NCBI GenBank assembly: GCA_021234155.1
Contig: JAJEKV010000077.1
Span: 994,890 to 1,058,889 of the forward strand
Length of the DNA: 64,000 nt
Reading direction: 5' to 3'
From: Isoetes taiwanensis
Lineage: Eukaryota; Streptophyta; Lycopodiopsida; Isoetales; Isoetaceae
Shown: positions 10,689-22,390 of the stretch, one piece after another
Numbering within the stretch: position 1 is the first letter of the stretch
How the letters are laid out: the number at the start of each line of letters is the position of its first letter
The notes under the pieces: generated by a model
Told to the model about the DNA's origin: nothing
Seen by the model: the letters and a program-made list of their open reading frames with translations, nothing else
Databases searched by the model: none
Position numbers and translations under genes: made by a program

Positions 10689-10693
10689 GTGAG
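10689..10693. other. Target-site duplication, left, element B
   Basis: GTGAG, repeated exactly at 18413-18417. The pair defines the insertion site in chromovirus A between its RNase H and integrase sequences. Confidence 0.9.
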
Positions 10694-11763
10694 TGTGACG
10701 TTCCACATATTTATACGCCTTTTTAAGTATAAATACGTGACACGTCACTATGAATAATTAATGGCACATTAATTATTCATAAGCTAAGGTTAGCTATGTT
10801 AATAATTAAATTATAAAGGTGGAAACCTAACCTTAAACCCTAATTCGAATTTAAGGCTTAATATAATATTAAAAGGGCCTAAAATACCAAATTAGTTAAT
10901 ATTAGCCAACCCGGAGCTGCCACCTGGCCCAAATCGATTGGGCAAGGCAGGGTTTCCATTTTGGACACCCAAATTAGGGCTTTTGTGCCCCAATTCGAAT
11001 TAGGAGCAATTGGAGATGGGGGAGGAGCGGCCAGCCCGGGCACCCTTGAAAGAATCGAGATGGAGCCATCCCAAGCCCCATTCGACGGTTAGTCCAGAGC
11101 TTAGCTGTTATCGTAGGATAAGCCTTTGTTGGGCATTTGTTGTGTGTATTTCTTCTGTTTCCTCACGTGTTCCCTCTGTGCTTTAATTGTAGGAACTAAC
11201 CCTTGATTGCAAAGGTGAGTTCTCTTTATCTCTGATTCGATACTTGCTCATGAATGATGGATTGATAGTTCTTTTCATAAGTATTGCTCTTGAAACGGAG
11301 GAATTAAGGGGGGTAGAGACCTCTGAGCCCATGTATTGTAGTATGCCCCTAGATAGAGCCCTGTATTATCCCATTAGATGCGGCCTGTGCACAAGAGACC
11401 ACCGAGTCGTGGATGCTATGGAATGGCTTAGCACCAAACAAGGGACACACGGTGGGTGAAGTGGGGGAGGGTCTTGTACCCGAACATAAAGGCTCTTGAG
11501 ACTCCTACAAATGGGCTAGGCCTGATAGCCGGTCACGTGAGGGGGCGGGTATGGGTCCGACACTCCCCAGGGTGTAGAGGTGTGATCCGTATGGAGCATC
11601 TTGCACTTTGAGTAGATTTAGGGTGAGTAAGCCGGCACGGATGCGGGGGTCGGCGGATGCGGCGACGTATTCTCTAGCTCACCCATGGAACCCCGCGGAT
11701 CCGGAAGGGGCGCCCCCACGACCTGCCTCATCGGACGGGGCTTCATGAACCCCGTAGTAGGCT
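10694..11763 (+). repeat. 5' LTR of element B, 3'-truncated
   Basis: It aligns with 16824-17873. Similarity stops after GTAGTAGGCT at 11763, so about 540 bp present at the end of the 3' LTR (17874-18412) are missing. Near the start it contains a perfect hairpin (10750-10780) and ACGTGACACGTCAC, a bZIP-site-like sequence. Many differences from the other LTR are 1-3-nt indels. Confidence 0.8.
10750..10780. other. Perfect 14-bp hairpin in LTR B
   Basis: The arms ATGAATAATTAATG and CATTAATTATTCAT flank the loop GCA. It is conserved exactly in the 3' LTR at 16879-16909. Confidence 0.85.
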
Positions 11764-13559
11764 ATCTAGATCGCGTTGGGCAAGTCTTTCCAACTATTAT
11801 TTTAGTCCCTAAACGTCATTAAGTTTAAAATGAACTTACATATTCCAAGGGATTACGTCCAAGATCCAAGGGGACCGTTACCACCCAAAGACCTTTCACG
11901 ATAGGCCTCCTCTGTCCAGGAGATCTTGTGTTCAAGTCTCTAGGGTCCGTCATATGTCCTCATGGACGATGCCAATATGGCATGGCGCACAAATCTTTGT
12001 CTACCTATCTATCATTTATTAAAAATGTCCTTGGTGAATTCAATTCACCATGTTGTCCTAGGACATGCAAGTCTTCTTCCCTGAGCCATACACCAAATCT
12101 TTAAAGAGTTTTTTCAGCTCTTTTCCTTTCAAGCCACAGTATACCTTTTGCATGTTAGCAAAGACTACCCTTCATGTTAGGAAATAACCTTCCTATCCAG
12201 ATTGCTAAATATCATTCATAAGGATCCTTTATTCCTTCTCTTCTTCAACATGTTTTCTACGTCTATGATCGATTTTTAGTATACCGACCCTTACGCCTGC
12301 CACATCGTACACATTTCACCGCTTGGCTGTGACCTTTATTCAATAGAGTCACCAATCCATTTACTCCTTTACGTATTCATTAATCGTCTTGTGGCTTTTA
12401 AGCCGCTATTATATGTTCCATATATTGTTGACCCACCTATCATTGGGGGTTATGAGTTAACATTGTCCTACATCCTGGAAATGTTAATTATTACATTTCT
12501 CTGTCATGATGCTATCACATTGTTGTAGCATTCCCAATGACTTGGCATCCTCGTTCAAGCCATAGTCATGGCCTAAGAGCGGGTGAGCCTTCGTATTAAT
12601 CGTAAGTTACCCGAGTCATCAAGGTGCCTCACGGTATTTTGTGAGCCTTTCTACAATTACCTATGTTTGAGATAACCCCGGACTTGTATCCATGTTCGAA
12701 GTCCTATATATCCTAACTTACACCTCCCGTAAAGTTAGGATCATGTGGGAAAGCTAGTTTTAGGTGTCTATTCAAGACACATTTTAACTTTTAGCATGTA
12801 ACTCCTATTTGATACCTATCCTGGAATTGTACTATTGTACTATTCAACCCCCTCATCTTAAGCTTCATTCTATTGGCCGTTGACATTTATTTTTTGGTGC
12901 CAAGCTGTGACATCATACCTTGGCCTACAACGTGAATGTTGTTTGCTCATCCCAACATACTCTAAACCCTTCATCAGTAACTTTGGGATACACTCGTCTT
13001 TCTCTCCTTGTGTCGCCACTTAGATTACCTCTCCAGCATGTTTATCGTATGTGTACATGCTATGTACATAACAAACATATATCCTCATCCCACAATGCTA
13101 GAGCTCTGCTCTAACTTAGCTGAAATGTAACCTTCGTAGTTCTTATGATGTGGCTGTACCACCTACTTCCCAAATGGGCAGGGGCCAACTCTATGTTGGA
13201 CTTGTACATGCTGATGTATTCACATGTGCAGGCCAGTAAGCAGTACGTGACCTGCCCATGTATAGAGGGTTGCTGATGGCCCGACTTTTCCAGTTTTATC
13301 TTATCTACATCTGTTACCTTTTTGTTACGGTGATGTTTGATATCGGACTTCGGTCCTTAAACCTTCTTATGATAAGTATGTCAAATGCACCTTGGTGCTT
13401 AAACTCTTCTATGTTTTAAGCTTTCATGCTATTACCTTTGGAAATAAGGAATTACCTTCCTTTTTATGTATACTTCCTTCTATTGCAGTTTTCGATTAAC
13501 CGTCATTTGTTTAACTAACCCCAATGCTGAGGACAGCATTATTTCTAAGAGGGGGAGAA
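11764..13559 (+). other. Interior of element B: 3' end of a second LTR element (D)
   Basis: No coding motif is seen. The last 60 bp (CCCAATGCTGAGGACAGCAT, then a purine run ending GGGGGAGAA at 13559) have the layout of a Ty3/gypsy 3' end just before its LTR. I infer that this is internal sequence of another element, D, either inserted into B or left by recombination. It starts exactly where the B 5' LTR breaks off. Confidence 0.45.
13547..13559 (+). other. Polypurine tract of element D
   Basis: AAGAGGGGGAGAA lies directly before TGTGACGTTCC at 13560, the same arrangement as at 16810-16824 for element B. Confidence 0.65.
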
Positions 13560-16500
13560 TGTGACGTTCCATGTATTTATACGGTTATCGTGATAAATAG
13601 GTGACACATCACCCAATAAAGGTACGCCACCATGGAGTATCTTAACCTAAGGGGTTGACCTAAAAGGGATGAATTTAAACTTATGGTACTTTAACCCCGT
13701 ACATAAACTATAATTTTTCCCATGGGATTATGCCATAGTTCCAAAGGTTTCTACCACAGTCCAAGGCCTTTTCTAAAGGTTCCTTCCGATTAATTTCGCG
13801 TTTAAGCCATGTTTTGTCACACCTAACCTATTTTTTCTTAAGTTAGCATATCAACCTCAACTTTTTGATCCCTTTGAATGTTGTCGTCTTTGGCTCCCTC
13901 ATAATGAAGTGGAGGCACTAAAACTTCCTGGTCTTCTAATAGGAAAACCCAATGTTTCAATCTTCGTTAGTAACCGCCATATGATTATCAATTCCTTACC
14001 CTCTTAAGGGTTTCAAAGTCATAATCTCTAACGGGTCAATGCCGCTAAAGGCAACGGATCCTCCACCCTCTACTTCGCATACCTACAATTGTTCCCCCGT
14101 GTAGGGTAACTCTTAGGATATATGGACTACTGGTCTATATAATCTCACCCCTTCTGATCTATACCTCTCGTCTTGATTTTTATCGGGACATGGAATTTCT
14201 ATCTATTGCCCTCTTCTCGGTTATCCCTAAAGATGTAATCACCAAAGTCGTCATACTCCTTCTTCTCTTACATCCAAGGGGCGCGATTTGATACATCTTT
14301 TATTCCCAAAACCAAATAAATGCTCTCGGCTTATAACGTTGAAGTAATTCATTCATATCTGGAACCTTTGAGTAGTTAACCTCTCATTATCGGTTATTCC
14401 AATACCCCCCCAAACATCCTCGGGATGTTCTTCAATGTGACGTCACCAGTATATGCTAGACTTACTCTAGCTATTCTCATTGATTTAAACTCTTCTCATC
14501 TCCCTTAGTAATAGCTTGAGTGCATATCTGGTGGACCATACCTTAACCCAATATCTTAGTATATAAGCATATCATTATGCTTCTTTTGTAAACATTGTCA
14601 CGTAACGTGCCTGCCTTGTACGAATATTTTACCATCTTCCAATATGACATACATCCGGATGTCACAATCGAAGCATCCTTGATATCCTCGCTGAGTGTAG
14701 TATTTGATACTACTAAGTCCTTCCAACATCCAAGACCGCTACGTTGTTATTATATGATATAGTAACATGTGTGCACCAACCTTAAGTCTATACTCATATG
14801 TAACTTCGTTGACATAGGCATCTAGCTATATTCATACTTTACTTGACCAACTTATTTCCTCAACTTGGTTATCTAGTACCATACACATGTTGTGGTTTCG
14901 ACACCACTAGCCTTAGTTTGCTTTCCTCCTCAAGCTCTAGTCATTACTTCCGTATTAATACGGAATGTGAACTAAAAGTTCTAGTATATATCCTATCTTC
15001 TTTTAGTTATGTTTTACTATTAAATGGTCCTAGTACATATATACCAACGCGGAATTACTCCTCGGGATACACCCTCCTTGGCGAGATGTTCATTGGGCGC
15101 CTACCTTGTTCATACTCCAGACTTCCGTATATTCAACGTGTCATTCCAAACTCTCTATATTTGAAACGTTGTTTACAACAACTTTCAAGCACCTCTTATC
15201 TCCCACTTGTCGTGTGGGTATATTACTTTAAATTAGGTTCTTTGCTCCTACCAATTGTCGTCTTCTCTTCACCTTGTGTGCAACTACGTTCCACACTATT
15301 GTCCAATCTTTTATTCGGCATCTTGATGCTCCCCAACCCGACATAAGATGTGGCCATTTCCTTCATTTATATATCATGCATAATGCTCCCGTATTTAACC
15401 AACATCATTTAAAGCGTATCCACATCGTTCGTGGTCTTCTTTCTCGTCTATAATCTTGCGTCTTTATTGCACACCTCAGGAACAACAATCTCCTTGGGAA
15501 ACGCAATATATGCATAAATTAATCCGTACTTTATGGATCCAGCCTCCTCATACCACATTCTACCTTTCCGTGCATCATACCTCCATTCAAGTAGCAATAG
15601 CTATAAAATATCGAAACCTACACTTCGAAGTGGTCTTCCTTCGGAGCTGGGTACTTATAATTCAGGATCCACCTTAGTATAGTACCTCTCTAACGGGTTA
15701 GATGGTAGATAATCACAAACCACTTCTCCATCAGATATATGGTGCTATATCCAGTCTCCTTCTACATGGAATGGCAATATCCATCATTATATAATCGCCT
15801 CCAGCGGGACCAGGCATGTCTTCCGCCATGGACACCATAGTTACAACTGTCCTTCTGTGATACGGGGAGGATTGCATGGCCATATAGCTTGCCGGATAAT
15901 GCGACGGGCGGTACCGATTCGTCGAATGTATCCGTGAGATGTACCTGTAAATATTAGTGTCTGTATGTGTGACAAAATTACGAAAATAATAATAATATGA
16001 ATAAGTAATTCAAAGGCGTACCGACGTGAATATAACCTAGGGTTAAGATAGACTAGAATAGAGTGAGCATATGGAAACATTACAGATAATTAAAAGGAAC
16101 TATTTAAACACATAATCAGACATAAAAAAAGGAGATAATTATGTATGTCTTATACAAACCACACGAGAGAATAACGAGACTTAGATTATCTTAGAAGGTT
16201 ATGAATAGTAATTGATGAAGAACGTGTCCCTGTAGTTCATATTAGAGTATAGGCGTAAAAGTGTCAGATACAATACGATATAATTGTATTAATTGTATTG
16301 TAAGTCTAAATGTGAGGGGCATGTCAAATACTGAGGGTAGGACCTTATGAGTTGTCAAAACGATAACAAAATAGGAAAACAAAATTCTGATACAAAATTA
16401 ACTTAGCGGTAGGTACGTAATTAAATGGATTGCAAGCGGACGGAGAATATAATACATATAAACAAAAGTTAATATCATTAGAATCACTTTCTACCAAATA

Positions 16501-16809
16501 GTGTGAGCTTAATAAATCCGCATTATAATATAAGAACAAATAGAAGTTGCTTGTGTCTATACCTGTCCATAATATATAATCAATTACACGTGTGTATAGA
16601 AAGAATGAATTCAAAATTGGCTATACTCTCAAAACAGTGAGACTTCCACACACCTTGGACTGTTCACTTTGTGAGTCCTTGAACATGACAAAGTACGTGT
16701 GACCTATAATCTCACGCTATCTCTTTAAGGAGGGAGACTTCCTTCCAAGGTGCGATGTATTGCCCACATCAAGAGGTAGTCTTGATCTTTGAGGGACAAC
16801 ATCACTTTT
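13560..16809 (+). repeat. Start of LTR D, then unassigned sequence
   Basis: 13560 begins TGTGACGTTCCATGTATTTA. It shares its first ~25 bp pattern and a GGTGACACATCAC segment with LTR B but then diverges, so it is a related family. I could not find where this LTR ends. The rest, to 16809, is AT-rich with no motif I recognise. The 167-codon ORF at 14843-15346 has low-complexity Leu/Ser/Tyr content and is probably not a gene. The final ~190 bp are the 3' internal end of B. Confidence 0.5.
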
Positions 16810-16823
16810 AAAGGTGGGGAGAA
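16810..16823 (+). other. Polypurine tract of element B
   Basis: AAAGGTGGGGAGAA sits immediately before the 3' LTR terminus TGTGGCG. This is the primer site for plus-strand synthesis in reverse transcription. Confidence 0.75.
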
Positions 16824-18412
16824 TGTGGCGTTCCACATATTTATCGCCTTTTTTTAAGTATAAATCGTGACCGTCACTATGAATAATTAATGGCACATTA
16901 ATTATTCATAAGCTAAGGTTAGCTATGTTAATAATTAAATTATAAAGGTGGAAACCTAACCTTAAACCCCTAATTCGAATTTAAGGCTTAATATAATATT
17001 AAAAAGGGCCTAAAATACCAAATTAGTTAATATTAGCCAACCCTTGCCACCTGGCCCAAATCGATTGGGCAAGGCGGGGTTTCCATTTTGGACACCCAAA
17101 TTAGGGCTTTTGTGCCCAATCCTAATTAGGAGCAATTGGAGATGGGGGAGGAGGAGCGGCAGCCGGGCACCCTTCCACAAATCGAGATGGAGCCATCCCA
17201 AGCCCCATTCGACGGTTAGTCGTAGCTTAGCGTGTTATCTGTAGGATAGCCCCCCTATTGGGCATTTGTTGTGTGTATTTCTTCTGTTTCTCTGTGTTCC
17301 CTCGTGCTTTTAATTGTAGGAACTAACCCTTGATTGCAAAGGTGAGTTCTCTTTATCTCTGATTCGATGAATTGATAGTTCTTTTCATAAGTATTGCTCT
17401 TGAAACGGGGAATTAAGGGGGTAGAGACCTCTGAGCCCATGTATTGTAGTATGCTCCTAGATAGAGCCACAGATTATCCCATTAGATCACGACTGTGCAC
17501 AAGAGACCACCAAGTGCGTGGATGCTATGGAATGGCTTAGCACCAAACAAGGGACACAGTGGTGAAGTGGGGGAGGGGTCTTGCACGAACATAAAAGGCT
17601 CCTGAGACTCCTACAGTGGGCTAGGCCTGATAGCCGGTCACCTAGAGGGCCGGGTATGGGTCTGACACTCCACTGGATGTAGAGGTGTGATCCGGTATGG
17701 AGCATCTTGCACTTTGAGTAGATTTAGGGTGAGTAAGAGGTCCATGCGGATCGCGGGGGTGCTGATGCGACACGTATTCTCTAGCTCACCCATGGAACCA
17801 CAGTGATCCTGGAAGAAGAGCGCCTCCCCACCGACTGCCTCATCGGACGGGGCTTCATGAACCCTGTAGTAGGCTCGTAGGGTGATACCTTGAGTCTGCG
17901 TGTCCGGAAGGCTATAGTGATCCCATAGCATGATTCGACTTATCTGCAAAGTGTGCACATGAGGGGCGGATGGAGTGGACAACCCTAGCCCGATGTTCTA
18001 TGCCCGATAAGCGCCATGTCAAGATTCTGGTCTGCTGATCTCTTGAGACCCTAGCCGTCCGGGCCGATCCTCACCGGAGTCGAGCGGGGGTAGAACCATG
18101 GATTTGGGGTGTTTTCCTTAGGGTTAGATGCATATTCTTTTGCCGTTGGTATTGGGATGGATGTTCCACCCTTCGTGGTGGTTATTTATATATATTTGTG
18201 CTGTGTGCTAACATGTATTCACGCTTCCGCGACATAGGAGTCCCATTGAAGGCGTGGGCCGAATGACACCTCCGTGTCCTTCACTCGGGCATCTTTCCAT
18301 AGATGGCCCGGGATAGACGGAGGGCCCTGCTCATGGCGAGATAATAGCCATGGGAGGGGAAAGTCCCCGTATGTATACGGCCGGGTGTCGTATATATTCA
18401 GGGAGCGTCACA
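16824..18412 (+). repeat. 3' LTR of element B, full length
   Basis: The 1,589 bp from TGTGGCGTTCC to GGGAGCGTCACA is followed by target duplication GTGAG. The first ~1,050 bp match the truncated 5' LTR. The last ~540 bp occur only here and include GTATGTATACGG and TCGTATATATTC segments near 18370-18398. Confidence 0.85.
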
Positions 18413-18515
18413 GTGAGAATACATCTTGAGCCAATGGAACGGAGGACATAGATGCCCAAACAGACTCCAACAAGGCAGTATCATGAGGCGTCTCGAACAA
18501 AGTGAGGGCCATAAG

Positions 18516-19747
18516 TTAGAACCGATCAGGCCCTAGAATAACCTGTGATTGCTGATCAAATGCAGGATCACCTGGCTTAGGCTCAAGGTAAAAGCATCGA
18601 GACAAGGCATCAGGCTTCCGTTGGAGGGGTCCAGGATGGTACTTGATTATGAAATCGATGAGGAAATGTCTCCACTCCTCAAAAGACTCAACTATCGCGA
18701 ATAATTCCTTGTCATAAATCGGATAGTTGATTCTTGCAGCCTGAAACTTCCACGAGTGATAGGCGATCGGATGCAATTCATGGTCATCCCCCTCCTGTGA
18801 CAGGATACCACCAAGTGCAAAATCAAAAGCATCTGCTTCGACAACATATGGGTGCAAAGGATCTGCATGAGCAAGAACTGGTGCCGTGGTAAAAGCATGC
18901 TTTAGAGTAACGAAAATAGATTTTGTTTCCACACTCCATTCAAATGGCACCCTTGACCGTGAGGCGTGTCAAAGGAAGGGTAATCTCCAAATAATCCTGA
19001 ATGAAACGCCGATAGAAATTGGCAAACCAAAGAAAACATAAAATACCTCGAACAGATGAAGGTGTTTTCCACTCTAGAACAGTGCTGACCTTTTCGGGAT
19101 CCATAGAGACTCTATATGGAGCGATATGATAGCCAAGGAACTCCACATTATCCTGCTCGAACTGACACTTCTCAAGTTTGCCTCTCATGTTCTTCGAGAG
19201 TCTTAGAATAAATAAGAATATCATCCAAATAGATGATAACAAAAGTGTCTAAGAACTCCCAGAAGTTTGGCCATATGCTGAAATACAGCTGGAGCATTGG
19301 TAAGCCCAAACGGCATAACTGTGTACTCAAAATGGCCATATCGAGTACGAAAAGTTCTTTTCCACTCATCATCTTCTCGGATCTGGATAAGATTGTAGGC
19401 ACCCGAAGATCAATCTTCGTAAAATAACGCGCACCTTGGAGTCACTTCAACAACTCTAGGATCAGAGGAACCGGCTACTGATTTGGCTCTGTGAAAATAT
19501 GCGCTTCAGCAGGGGACTGAGAATATCGAATGAAACCAGTAGCTAGATTCTCTTCAATATAATCCCGCAAAACCTTCAACTCAGCGGGAGATAGACCATA
19601 TATCGGACCATACGGCTGCATTATCTTGGGTTGCAAATCAATCGGACAATCATATGGACGATGCTTTGGAAGCTTGCTGGCCTTGACTTTGTTAAAAACA
19701 TCAAAGAAATCGCCATATTTATCTGGAAGCATTGGGACAGACTTCAT
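18516..19747 (-). pseudogene. Chromovirus A reverse transcriptase and RNase H
   Basis: Minus-strand pieces in order. 19747-19475: LPDKYGDFFDVFNK, HRPYDCPIDL and LRDYIEENLATGFIR, the RT N-terminus. 19402-19172: the palm with [14 protein letters not shown], where the catalytic YxDD is intact as YLDD. 19242-18940: thumb and connection with VEFLGYHIAP and FANFYRRFI. 18950-18516: RNase H with PFEWSVETKSIF, VVEADAFDFALGG and YDKELFAIVE. About 40 residues of RNase H between WRHFLID and IKYHPGPL are absent, and at least three frameshifts separate the pieces. The RNase H tail ends just before the element B insertion at 18412. Confidence 0.8.
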
Positions 19748-19849
19748 CAGTGCAGAGCTAGCCGACAGATGAACCTGGATTGCAATACTGAACTTGGATC
19801 TTGCCGTACAGATTCAATAAACTCATGTAATGAAATCTTCGAGATATGA

Positions 19850-20093
19850 AATTGAGGGCGTGAGGAAGCCTCTACAGAAGCAGGAGCAGGAGCAGGAATA
19901 AGAACATGAGCAAGAGCTGGAGCTGGAGCTGGAGCAAGAGCAGGAAGTTGAGCAAGAACTAGAGCTAGGACATCATCGAGAGCATAGTCAGAATATGGGA
20001 CATGAACTGAAGCAGAGACAAGAGTCGAATAAGAACATGGAGCGAAATCAGAACAACAAGGGCCGGAATCAACAGCCCACGATACTGCATGGA
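19850..20093 (-). other. Low-complexity protease-RT spacer of chromovirus A
   Basis: Repeated GGAGCTGGAGCAAGAGCAGG-type triplets encode, on the minus strand, an Ala/Pro/Leu-rich linker (ALAPAPAPALA-like). The same linker type is seen in A' at 7010-7165. Copia C is inserted at its end. Confidence 0.6.
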
Positions 20094-20098
20094 CTGAA
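20094..20098. other. Target-site duplication, left, Copia C
   Basis: CTGAA, matched by CCGAA at 24499-24503 (4 of 5). Copy A' shows the uninterrupted sequence around 7005-7035, which supports this as the insertion point. Confidence 0.65.
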
Positions 20099-20664
20099 TG
20101 TTGGAATTGACAAGTTGTTCATCATATATTGGAGCCTATAAGGTATGCATGCACTCACAGTTTTATTAACCTAGGTTATTATGATCCACAAACCTAGGTC
20201 TACATGTGAGTAAATTATTCAATGGTTATCCAACCATTATTGTATATTAAAATATTTCTAAAGTTGATGAGAAGGTCGTGGCTACCAAAATGGAGCCAAA
20301 ACCATTTAAATAAGGCCAACTCATTGTCGGCCTATCCTAACGGCTTAACCGTCGATCAAAAGCCCGGGATTGCTCTGTATATAATACTCAGACCTTGAAC
20401 ATAATGGCATGGTGAAATTCGGCACAAATTCAGTCTTGTAACATCATTCAAAGTTGGATCTAAGTTCGTGTTGAGCCCTGAAGGTTTTTGAGTCAACTAA
20501 TCACAGTAATCGGGTCAATACCCTTATGAACAGTAACATTCAAATATTTGGCTTATGGTTCTAGTTATATGATTGTTTAAGCAAAGTTTAATTGGTTTTG
20601 AAGGAGATATATTGAAATCATTATCTAGATTGTTATTGTGACTAAGGCTTCATTTGATTCATCA
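20099..20664 (+). repeat. 5' LTR of Copia C
   Basis: It starts TGTTGGAATTGACAAG and ends TTGATTCATCA. It matches the 3' LTR except for eight or so substitutions or small indels, plus about 139 bp (after CATCATTCAAA, about 20451-20590) absent from the 3' copy. Confidence 0.9.
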
Positions 20665-20666
20665 TT

Positions 20667-20678
20667 TGGTATCAGAGC
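20667..20678 (+). other. Primer binding site, initiator tRNA-Met type
   Basis: TGGTATCAGAGC lies 2 nt after the 5' LTR. It is complementary to the 3' end of plant initiator methionine tRNA, the usual Copia primer. Confidence 0.9.
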
Positions 20679-20707
20679 TGGTTGTGCTTGATCATTTTTA
20701 AAGGAAG

Positions 20708-20848
20708 ATGTCAAGCAGGTTTGGTGCTAGCTTGTTGAAGTATTCAAGGGAGAAGAAAGGAAAGAAATCCAAGAGGAAGAAGAGGATTTGCAAAAAGGGA
20801 AGGAAGCAAACCAGCAGGAGTACATATCACAAAGGCAGCAGAAGATAA
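20708..20848 (+). pseudogene. Truncated Copia C gag start
   Basis: The first ATG after the primer site opens a 46-codon frame (MSSRFGASLLKYS, then a Lys/Arg-rich run) ending in TAA. A normal Copia Gag is several hundred residues. Most of Gag, including any zinc knuckle, and the protease active site are missing, so this element could only have moved with proteins supplied from elsewhere, unless the deletion came after insertion. Confidence 0.65.
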
Positions 20849-20889
20849 TGCAAAGGAAGAAGATCAAGATGAAAATGAGGTAAAAAAAA

Positions 20890-21403
20890 TTGTTGATTGG
20901 CAAACATGAAAATTATGAAACTAATAAATCTGATGTTGTTAGTGGAGCTGAGAGATCAGTAGTACAGACTACTGATCTACTCAAGAACATTGATGCTACA
21001 CGAAAAAGCAGAATCCAAGTTGGGAATGGAGAAGTCCAATATGCTGAAGGATCTGGATTGCTGCAGCTAATAGACTTGAATGGAAACATAGTAGACATAG
21101 AAAATGTCTTATGTGTTCCTACTCTGATTAAGAATTTGATTTCAGTTAGTCAACTTGTTGATTTGGGATACAAGATTGATTTTGATTCCCAAGGTTGTAG
21201 TATTTTTCTTGACAATGAATTGAAGTTTTATGCAAAGAGATTTGGAAATCTTTTTTAGTTAGAAGGCATTGTCAATAGCAGTATAAATTGCATAACTAAA
21301 TCTGAAACAGAATTATGGCAAAATAGGTTGGCTCATACACATTGCAACAATATAAAGTTTTTGGCTGAAAAAGGTTGGATATCATGCTGGGAAGATAAAT
21401 AGA
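20890..21403 (+). pseudogene. Copia C protease remnant and GAG-pre-integrase domain
   Basis: The open frame to 21258 reads GNGEVQYAEGSGLLQL, IENVLCVPTLIKNLISVSQL and GCSIFLDNELKFYAKR. This is the segment between protease and integrase in Copia Pol. A TAG stop at 21259 interrupts it. The frame continues to LWQNRLAHTHCNNIKFLAEK, the His/Cys zinc-binding region. The D-S/T-G protease active site itself is not present. Confidence 0.75.
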
Positions 21404-22390
21404 TTGCCCTTCAAAAAATCAGGAAATCGAGCAAATCAAGTTCTTGAACTTTGTAAGACAAATAAGAGGTACTTTATCACATTTATTGATGATTACTCTC
21501 GAAAATGCAAAATTTATTGTCTTGAAAGAAAGTCACAAGCATTACAAGCTTTTAAACAATATGTAGCTGAAGTAGAAAGAGAAACTGGCCACAAATTGAA
21601 ATACCTAAGGTCTGACAGAGGAGGAGAGTATTTGTTCACAAAATTAAAGCTTTTTTGTATTGCTAATGGCATAAGAAGACAATTAACTTGCAGGTCCAGC
21701 CCCCAACAGAATGGGGTAGCTGAGAGGAAAAATAGAACACTCATGGATGCAGTAAGATCCATGATCAAACAAAGTGGACTGCCAAATTACCTCTGGGAAG
21801 AAGCTTTGAAGACTGCCACACTTGTTCAAAACAAACTGCCAACAGCAGCAATAAAAGGTAATGTGCCTGAGAATCTCTGGTCTAATAGTAACAAAATCAT
21901 TAATTATGATATGTTTAAAGTATATGGCTGTTTGGCATACATTCATGTACCTAATGAGTTAAGGAGAAAATTGGACAACAAAGCAGAAGTTGGCTACCTA
22001 GTAGGCTATGATGAGGAGTCAAAGGGATACAGGTTATACAACCCTCTCAAGAAACAAATAATTATAAGCAGGGATGTCTTGTTCAATGATGCACTTTACA
22101 GGGACAGAATGAAAAACAATGATGTTATCAAAGCAGAAATAGGTACTAAAGACCAAACAGAAATCGAGCAAATGCATAAGTAGGTTGATGACATAACAAA
22201 TTCAGATTCTGATGATGATGACAGGTCAGAACATGCTGGTACAAATGAAACAGAAGTAGATAAGCAAATGGAGATGTCTGATCATAATCAAATCAGCAAA
22301 AGAAGGACACAAGCAGCAAAACTTCTTGAAGACACTCAAATTGATGTAAATCAGCAGGGAGAAGCAAAAGAATACAAGATACATACATAG
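21404..22390 (+). pseudogene. Copia C integrase
   Basis: The frame gives LPFKKSGNRANQVLELC, then KRYFITFIDDYSRKCKIY (first catalytic Asp), LKYLRSDRGGEYLFTKLKLF (second Asp) and SPQQNGVAERKNRTLMDAV (catalytic Glu). All three residues of the DDE triad are therefore present. The short stretch after LELC where 'HSDxCGPM' normally lies has been deleted. The C-terminal part includes VYGCLAYIHVP and a YLVGYDEESKGYRLYNP segment. A TAG at 22181 stops the frame before an acidic linker (DSDDDDR) that leads to RT in another frame. Confidence 0.85.

Larger units (their letters stand above)
10694..18412 (+). mobile_element. LTR retrotransposon B, inserted in chromovirus A
   Basis: It is bounded by TGTGACG at 10694 and CGTCACA at 18412 and flanked by the identical 5-bp target duplication GTGAG (10689-10693 and 18413-18417). 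The related ends at 10694-11763 and 16824-18412 are in direct orientation, and a polypurine tract precedes the second. No protease, RT or integrase motif is visible in the 5.1-kb interior. The element is therefore non-autonomous, or its interior has been replaced. That interior includes a second LTR start (13560) preceded by its own polypurine tract. Confidence 0.85.

Noticed and set aside
14843-15346. 167-codon plus-strand ORF inside element B
   Set aside because: It is Leu/Ser/Tyr-rich without any motif, sits in AT-rich non-coding element interior and has no relatives in the window.
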